DNA of 64,000 nt from NCBI GenBank assembly GCA_004352715.1, contig SCFE01000080.1:1738609-1802608 (forward strand). The letters run 5' to 3'. The position numbers and the translations under genes are program-made. Positions 57,278 to 64,000 of this stretch are shown piece after piece (the first letter of the stretch is position 1; each line of letters opens with the position of its first letter). The notes below the pieces were generated by a model, which had not been told where the DNA came from, ran no database searches, and saw only the letters and a program-made list of their open reading frames with translations. The DNA is from Hofstenia miamia (lineage: Eukaryota; Xenacoelomorpha; Acoela).

Positions 57278-58277
57278 NNNNNNNNNNNNNNNNNNNNNNN
57301 NNNNNNNNNNNNNNNNNNNNNNNNNNNNNNNNNNNNNNNNNNNNNNNNNNNNNNNNNNNNNNNNNNNNNNNNNNNNNNNNNNNNNNNNNNNNNNNNNNNN
57401 NNNNNNNNNNNNNNNNNNNNNNNNNNNNNNNNNNNNNNNNNNNNNNNNNNNNNNNNNNNNNNNNNNNNNNNNNNNNNNNNNNNNNNNNNNNNNNNNNNNN
57501 NNNNNNNNNNNNNNNNNNNNNNNNNNNNNNNNNNNNNNNNNNNNNNNNNNNNNNNNNNNNNNNNNNNNNNNNNNNNNNNNNNNNNNNNNNNNNNNNNNNN
57601 NNNNNNNNNNNNNNNNNNNNNNNNNNNNNNNNNNNNNNNNNNNNNNNNNNNNNNNNNNNNNNNNNNNNNNNNNNNNNNNNNNNNNNNNNNNNNNNNNNNN
57701 NNNNNNNNNNNNNNNNNNNNNNNNNNNNNNNNNNNNNNNNNNNNNNNNNNNNNNNNNNNNNNNNNNNNNNNNNNNNNNNNNNNNNNNNNNNNNNNNNNNN
57801 NNNNNNNNNNNNNNNNNNNNNNNNNNNNNNNNNNNNNNNNNNNNNNNNNNNNNNNNNNNNNNNNNNNNNNNNNNNNNNNNNNNNNNNNNNNNNNNNNNNN
57901 NNNNNNNNNNNNNNNNNNNNNNNNNNNNNNNNNNNNNNNNNNNNNNNNNNNNNNNNNNNNNNNNNNNNNNNNNNNNNNNNNNNNNNNNNNNNNNNNNNNN
58001 NNNNNNNNNNNNNNNNNNNNNNNNNNNNNNNNNNNNNNNNNNNNNNNNNNNNNNNNNNNNNNNNNNNNNNNNNNNNNNNNNNNNNNNNNNNNNNNNNNNN
58101 NNNNNNNNNNNNNNNNNNNNNNNNNNNNNNNNNNNNNNNNNNNNNNNNNNNNNNNNNNNNNNNNNNNNNNNNNNNNNNNNNNNNNNNNNNNNNNNNNNNN
58201 NNNNNNNNNNNNNNNNNNNNNNNNNNNNNNNNNNNNNNNNNNNNNNNNNNNNNNNNNNNNNNNNNNNNNNNNNNNNN
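57278..58277. other. Assembly gap (1000 N) at the centre of the inverted retroelement pair
   Basis: Exactly 1000 N. The flanks are reverse complements to the last base (ACCTCAGGTT / AACCTGAGGT). Long open frames reported across it are palindromic artefacts. Confidence 0.98.
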
Positions 58278-59860
58278 AACCTGAGGTCCTTTTCTTCCGT
58301 AAGCCATATCACTAGCAGCCATGCGGATGTTCTGTATCTAATCTCCGGCGCGTTTTTCTCCTCCAATATCAATTTGCGAAAGTCCTTCTTTGTGTTTAAC
58401 TCGTATGCTCTGTTAATTTCTGCTAATACCATTTCCGCGGTTTTGTGGTATTTCCGTGCCGGTGCCTCTATTTTTATTTCAGGCCATGATTCATCTGTTT
58501 TCTTTTGCAATTTCATGTTCGCCCAGACTTTTTGAATTTCTTCTAAGTGCTCCTGGCGTTGTGTCATGCTGCATTTAATGAACAATGTCATGGCTTTTTC
58601 CAATCCTTCGTTTTGTTGTAGCATTTCCGCTGTTTTTGTTTGTTGGAAGAGGTCTATTGCTATACTTTGATCTATCATTATTCCGTATATCTGCGCCCAA
58701 TAATCAATCTGTAAGTTGAAACGAATTATCTCAGAGATCGTAAATTCTTTCTTTTCCCATGGGAAGAAATTTTCTGTTCTTAATGCCATGTCTTTTAAGA
58801 AACTCGGTAATTCTTCTAGATCCTCTCTCATTGCTATGACGACTATTCTTATTTGTTGTACTCTTGCCATTCGTACTGTTTGATCAATTTGTTTCTGTAG
58901 ATGCTTGGTGTATTCCTTTTACCTTAGGACGTGTATAATTGTTAGGTTTTCTTCATCTATATTTATCTCCGGGATTTTAGCTATCTGTTCTTTGTATGCC
59001 ATAAGTGCTTGCGCTGTTTCCAATGTGAAATCCTCATTGAATATCATATGGATCGTGCTTCTCATGTATGGCCTGTTGATCATTTTGTTTAGCTCTCGCG
59101 GGTAGCTTATTAGTACGTTCACTTTGGGCCGGTTATCCGCATCTAGTAGGATCGGCAGATTGCTCCCTTCCATTTTAGCAGTTTTCCTTATCAATGTTTT
59201 GGTTTCCGGAGATAGTTTTTCAAACGCATTGTGCCGCATTTTCATGGTTGCCATAAAGTAGGGGTGCAACATTTCCCCATCAATTTTAGACATTCGCTTC
59301 TCGCGTTCTCTAGATCTTACTGTACGCTCTGATGTTGTCTCCGAGGAGATCTCTACTTGCCTCATCCATAAAGGCAATCTGCTGGTGCTCGGCTCACAGT
59401 CCATAGGCTGTGAACCTGTGCCGCTGGTGTCAACTGAGTTGCCCTTGAATCAGCTATCAGTTACAACCCACGATACTTGACCAGCTGTGGTTCTGATGGA
59501 GATACCTTCAGCCTTGAATCGCTTCCAGATCTCCACGGTTCTTCCACCAGTCACACCTTCCCCTGGAACTCCGGTTGTTTCACCGCCCTCGAATTGGTGA
59601 AGTGGTCCCCCAGAAGGAAAGTTAAGCTGCGAAGAGGCTGATTGTCCATTTGTATCTCTGCCCTTGAATCGGCCTTGAGTACTACTAGGACGCCTCTTGA
59701 CTCTACGTCGTCTATTCACCATCTCGTCATTCTCGTCCCTTCTGCCCTCGAATCGACATCCGGTTTGAGAACTTCTGCACACTCGCCTCCTCGTGTTGGT
59801 GGTTGGGATTCCCTCAGTTGGTTGATTCCACTTCACTCGCTTCTTGAGTGGCTGATGCAT
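58278..59860 (-). pseudogene. Third ORF (ORF3), right copy
   Basis: Inverted copy of the left ORF3. The only coding difference I saw is RRRVC for RRRVR near the N-terminus, with silent changes close by. It has the same TGA (59450-59452) and TAA (58919-58921). Between about 55,830 and 57,277 on the left and its mirror I saw no difference at all. Confidence 0.75.
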
Positions 59861-59884
59861 CCTTCTCTAATTTCCTAAATGCAG

Positions 59885-61527
59885 TTAGATGTCTATATCC
59901 CATATTTCAGGATTATATATAGTTTTATTTCTTGCAGCCCTCTGGGGTTGCACTCTCCTTTCCAATTGTTCATTTCCAATGTCCGCTGTGAATTCTTCCT
60001 CGAATTCCTCCTCCAGCAGGCTATCTAAATCACACATATCGTACATAACCTCTTTGCCGTTTATTCGGCTTAATTTAAACTCAGCACTTCCATCTATATT
60101 TGTTTCTTCAATGTCTACCATTGCTCTTTTTAAATTTTTGAAGTGCAGTAGTCTGCTGTTATCTAACATATACTCATTATTCAGCAATTCTTGTGTTATC
60201 GTGTGTGGTCCAGACCAAACCGTTTTTAGTTTACAAACCTGATTCGTGTCTGTTAGTTTCATCTGTGCAAATGCATAGACTTTGTTGCCTACTTTGTGCG
60301 CGTGCCCGTAGATTTTTTTATTATAGTTTCGTTGTTGTTTTACAGCCGATTTCTTCGTGTTGTGGCATATTGTTTTGTGAATTGCTGAGATCTGTTTGCG
60401 TAATTGGTTCACATATTCGTTGTTTATAGTTTGCTGTAGTCGGTATATTGCATTGATAATGGTGTGGCTGCCCCTCAGCCGAACATTGCCTTGAATGGGG
60501 TGATTCCTGTTGTTGAATGTACCAACGTGTTGTAGAAATATTCTATCAACCAGACCACCTCTCTCCATTTATTTCCGCCAATCCTCATTGTTGTTACTCT
60601 TATTAATTTTATCAGAGTTCTGTTTAGTCTTTCCACCGCACCGTTTGCCTGCAGGTGATATGCTGTGGTTCTTTCGCTTACTATCTCTAGCATTTTAGCC
60701 ATTTCCTGGAATAGACCACTCTCAAGTTGTGGTCCTTTGTCTGATATGATAGTTTCCATTGGTCCGAGACGCAGCATCCACTCCTTCATTACTATCTCCG
60801 CTGTGGTTTCTGCCGTTGTATTGTTCATTGGGATCAGCCTTGCGTATTTTGTAAAGTTATCCACCATTACTAATAGGAATTGATAACCTTCGTTATCTTT
60901 CGAAAGTTGTTCCAAGTCGATGTGGACTATTTCATTCGGTTGTGTGGCGATTATCTTCTCTAGTGGTGCTCTCTGTATTGGGAACCGTTGGCTGTTGTGC
61001 AGCAAGCATGTAGTGCCTTTGTTAATGATATCTTCAATTACCTTTCTTACTGCCATTGTTATAAATCGCCCATTAAATGTTTTCTCCGTTTGTGTTATTC
61101 CTAGGTGGCCTTTTTTGTGTATCCGTCGTATCAAATCCCTTTTGAAGTACTCTGGTATTGCAATTCGATTGTTCTGCCCTTTGACATACAATAACCCATT
61201 TCGGTTTGTTTTCCATTTGTAACGTTCGAAGTAGCTTGCTGTTAACTTTGATAGTATCATTTTGGGTTCCTTCAGCTTTCTTATTATTTCGTTAAGGATT
61301 ACATCATCCTGCTGTTTTTCTATGATCTCCTTCTCAGAGATTTCCTCCTTTTTTATGATTGGTAATACCGTCTGACCCTTCTTGTCTACATTAATCTCTG
61401 GCAGCTCATCGTATTGATTGTGTGGTAGAAACTGGAATTGCTGCTTTGACCCATCTATCTTTTCCGCGTCTCTCTGGTACTCTGGTAGTGACGTCCAAAA
61501 GTCTGCATTACTATGTAAGGTGCCCTT
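59885..61527 (-). pseudogene. pol: Integrase, right copy
   Basis: Matches the left copy except for a few bases (for example YVKGQ for YVEGQ in the N-terminal domain). It shares the FG-TGA stop (60475-60477) and the one-base shift that follows. The DDE residues are present in the same contexts (HIDLEQL, ISDKGPQ, NGAVERL). Confidence 0.82.
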
Positions 61528-63057
61528 TCAATGCTCTATTGTGAATGTAAATTCGTTAAGGTATTCTATCCATCGGGATACTATGCCCGATTTATCTCCT
61601 GAGAATTTTTTTAGCCACGCGAGGCCACTGTTGTCAGTACGTACTCGGAACTCTTTCCCAATCAGAAAGTGTCTGAATTTTCTGATACTTTCGACTAGCG
61701 CTAGCATTTCTACTTTAGTTGAGCCGTAATTCTCCTCACTTGTTCGTAGTTTATGGCTAAAAAATTGTATCGGTACCTCTTTCCCCTTTTTCATCTGTCC
61801 TAGTGTTGCTCCTATGGCGACCTTGCTTGCATTGCAGTCTAATATGAATGGTTCGTCATAATCCGGTGTGTTAAGTGATGGCAATTTCGCTAGTTCTTCC
61901 TTGATCTTGTCCAGTTCCTCCTGCTCCTGCCATGTCCATACGAATGGTACTGATTTTCTCATGAGTTTCGTCATCTTCGCGGTTTTTCCTGCAATGTTAG
62001 GAATGAATGTACCGTAATAATTAAAGAAACCCATTATTCTTTGGATGTCCTTCTTGTTATTTGGTTTCTCTATCTTTCGTATCATTTCTCTTGCATTGTC
62101 TTTCATTGATATTCTCCCTTTTTCTATCGTTCTTCCCAGGAAGATGATTTTCTCCTTTAAGATTTTGCATTTGTTGCCATTTATTCGGAGTCCTGCTTTC
62201 CCTAGGATTGTTAGCGTTCTGTCCAGTTTCTCTATATGCTCTTGTATTGTGTCACTTGTTATGATTATATCGTCTATGTATGCGTTGATACCATCCTCCA
62301 TTCTATGTTTTTTGTTTTTCAGGACTTTTGTTATATATCTTTGAAATGTTGCCGGCGCATTGCATAGCCCGAACGCCATGTAGATCCACTCATACAGCCC
62401 GTACGGTGTTATGAATGCTGTCTTTTCAATATCGTTTTCTTCCATTCGTACTTGCCAATATGCTTTGCACAAATCTAATGTCGTAAAGTATTTGTGCTTG
62501 CTCGCTTCGTATAACATGTCCTCTATTCTTGGCAGAGGGTACGAGTCTTTCTTTGTCACTTCGTTCAACTTCCGAAAGTCTATGCATAACCGGTATTTTT
62601 CTCCCTGCTTCACGAACACCATTGGTGCTGCGTAGGGACTCTTGCTTGGTTGTATAATTTTGTTGTCTATCAATTCTTCCAGTATTCGATTGTATTCGTC
62701 CTTCATTTGTTCGGGCACTCTTCTACAGGGGAGTTTTATTGGTTTATCAGTGGTTGTTACTATCTTGTGTTTTTCCCCTATTGCTTGCCCCACACTTATT
62801 TCTCCATAGTTGAATATTCGTTTATGTTGTCTTAGCATATTTCTTAGCAGTTGTATCTCCTCTTTGTCCAGGTGTTGGTAATCTTTGCTCTCGATGTCTG
62901 GGATCTTGTATTCGTCATCAGTTGCTTTCGTCCCAGTGCCCTTGAATTGGCCTTTGGGAGTACTCACGACTTGGATGGTGTTCGTCCACTCGCCCTTGAG
63001 TCGGCCATGTGGAGTACTTTGCACTTCCACTTGTAAGTCATCGAATCGACCATACAA
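61528..63057 (-). pseudogene. pol: Reverse transcriptase and RNase H, right copy (509-codon open frame)
   Basis: Uninterrupted where the left copy has two stops: CAA for the TGA at 52726 and CGA for the TGA at 53368. It retains the AYIDDIIITSD catalytic block and FGLCNAPATFQR. In RNase H the first catalytic position reads ILDCNASKVAIGA, Asp to Asn relative to the left copy, which should disable the nuclease. It ends at the shared IEH-TGA. Upstream it is cut from the protease by a 10-bp deletion. Confidence 0.87.
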
Positions 63058-63775
63058 GTCGTCGGCTCCATCCTAGTCCAAATCAGTCTGATGTTTGATT
63101 TTACATATTTTCCGAATATCCTGATGTGTGATTTCCTTAGATTTACATTCTGATTTGTTGGGTTGAGAATTGGAATCTTACCCTTTCCGTTCTTTACTGC
63201 ACATACACTTGACGGCATTGACACTCTTTTTGTGTTTATCCCTTTATTCTCATAGATCATCACGTCGGCTGTGATCGCTTCCTCTGTTTCGATCTCGTAC
63301 ATTTTCCATTGGTGCGGCTGCAGATGTATGTCTTCCTGTAATTCAAACGTAATTTTTCTTTCTCTGCCCTGTTCTTCTTCAATCTCAATCTCTTCCTCTT
63401 TAACTTTGATGGTTCTATCCGCATAGTTGATAATGCATTTGTTTCTTATGAGGAAGTCATCTCCCAAAATAATCTCATATGGTAGCATGTTATTGTGTGT
63501 ATCTACCACTACCAGTGATTTGTGGAGATCGGCGTCTTCGCCACTTTTAGCTGCACTGCTTCCAGTGTTCCTTTGGTATCGATGTATTCGCCAGATGCGT
63601 TGATAAGCCTTTTGTTACACTTGGTGAGATCTTCTCTCAAGAACCCTAACTTTGTTGCGCAGTCATCTGTAATTATCAAGGTTGCCGCTCCCATATCAAT
63701 GGTTGCTTTTATCATTATTCTGTTAACCGATATTGTCATTGTATTCACCGTGTCCATGTTCGCCATAATCATCAC
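62964..63775 (-). pseudogene. pol: Aspartic protease region, right copy
   Basis: The frame 63775-63509 has IDMGAATLIITDD, again with Met in the active-site triplet. The frame 63509-62964 has VDTHNNMLPYEIILGDDFLI. The same internal frame change as the left copy is present. Near 63070 the sequence reads GATTTGGACTAGGATGG where the left has 10 more bases (AAGCATTGGACG region). That deletion takes the linker out of the RT frame. Confidence 0.78.
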
Positions 63776-63807
63776 TGCTGCGCGGTTTTCAGGAGTCGGC
63801 GCTCCAC

Positions 63808-64000
63808 TTAGTTTTCTGATTCCTCTTCAGTTTGGGGTTCCTCGTTTGTTTCCCCCTCTGATTCTATCAAATCTTCTTCTTCGAAGTACCCTTGTTCTTC
63901 TCCAATCATGTTTACTTGTTTGTGGCACTCGTCTCTTTTGTGTCCTTTCTTTCCACAATTATAACATTTAATGTCTTTTTCACAAACCTTCTTCATTTTT
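63808..64000 (-). CDS. gag: Gag C-terminus with zinc knuckle, right copy (runs off the window)
   Basis: The frame reads MKKVCEKDIKCYNCGKKGHK with RDECHKQ completing the CCHC knuckle, then an acidic tail and a stop at 63808. It is undamaged where the left copy has TGA. The stop follows AGAAAAC, as against GGAAAAC on the left, and the protease frame is -1. The rest of gag is beyond the window. Confidence 0.8.
   Translation of the reverse strand, partial: KMKKVCEKDIKCYNCGKKGHKRDECHKQVNMIGEEQGYFEEEDLIESEGETNEEPQTEEESEN

Larger units (their letters stand above)
48400..64000. mobile_element. Ty3/gypsy-like LTR retrotransposon pair in inverted orientation
   Basis: The left arm (LTR at 48400 to the gap) and the right arm (58278 to the window end) are inverted copies. 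Positions sum to 115555 from the gap out to about 52,500, beyond which a 10-bp deletion in the right copy shifts the sum. Order in each arm: gag, protease, RT, RNase H, integrase, ORF3. PR-RT-RH-IN order and RT motifs place it in Ty3/gypsy. Neither arm is intact. Confidence 0.85.

Noticed and set aside
56685-58870. Identical 616-codon frames on both strands
   Set aside because: Product of the inverted retroelement arms meeting at N; the C-terminal part is antisense sequence, not a protein.

Overview
This is a eukaryotic, almost certainly invertebrate metazoan, scaffold. It is strongly AT-rich, full of (TA)n microsatellites and N gaps, has intron-bearing receptor genes, and is dominated by transposable elements. 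Nothing bacterial or viral in layout is present: no operons, no CRISPR array, no tRNA or rRNA seen. I cannot name the species. Linked LDL-receptor class A modules on a rhodopsin-type GPCR, many hAT/Tc1/pogo elements, and a Ty3/gypsy element with an extra 3' ORF fit an AT-rich invertebrate genome such as a cnidarian, tunicate or similar.

Host genes. On the minus strand, four exons between 13925 and 22715 rebuild one gene: signal peptide plus two LDLa modules (exon 1), two more LDLa modules (exon 2), TM1-TM6 (exon 3) and TM7 with NPxxY (exon 4). Splice sites and phases agree at all three junctions. A one-base excess in a 7-A run breaks exon 3. A close paralogue of exon 3 lies at 1635-2737, with its other exons missing, lost, or in a gap. 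On the plus strand, 36512-37098 is a decayed peptide-type GPCR. A lone terminal exon resembling mu-crystallin/ornithine cyclodeaminase lies at 29317-29496. No other convincing host gene was found.

Mobile elements, left to right: a pogo/Tigger-like DNA transposon with an intact transposase and TA target duplication (5942-8583); a hAT-like non-autonomous element (11891-13217); an unclassified inverted-repeat element (16774-18635) and a Tc1 fossil (19808-21045), both inside intron 1 of the LDLa-GPCR; a decayed hAT element (23338-25677) carrying a small MITE; a hAT MITE (29977-30528); a gypsy integrase-tail fragment (39090-39413); a LINE fossil with endonuclease, YADD reverse transcriptase and C-terminal domain (39675-42060); a second Tc1 fossil (about 43980-44420); and a hAT-type terminus (47069).

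From 47434 to the end the window is one family of Ty3/gypsy-like LTR retrotransposon. An LTR (48400-49783, TGTAGCATC...GATGTTACA) is followed by a candidate primer-binding site, gag, protease, RT-RNase H, integrase and an unrecognised third ORF. At 57278-58277 there is a 1000-N gap, after which the same element runs back in the opposite orientation to the window end (left position x pairs with 115555 - x). The two arms share several old lesions, each also has private lesions, and they look identical near the gap but diverge away from it. The 3' end of the third ORF, missing from both arms, is probably represented by the fragment at 47536-48399, which ends in a purine tract against the LTR.

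The strongest leads are the palindromic retroelement pair, its third ORF with an SGNH-hydrolase-like GxND motif, the RF(K/E)G motif scattered through pol and ORF3, the intact pogo element with a separate zinc-finger ORF, and the reconstructed LDLa-GPCR.
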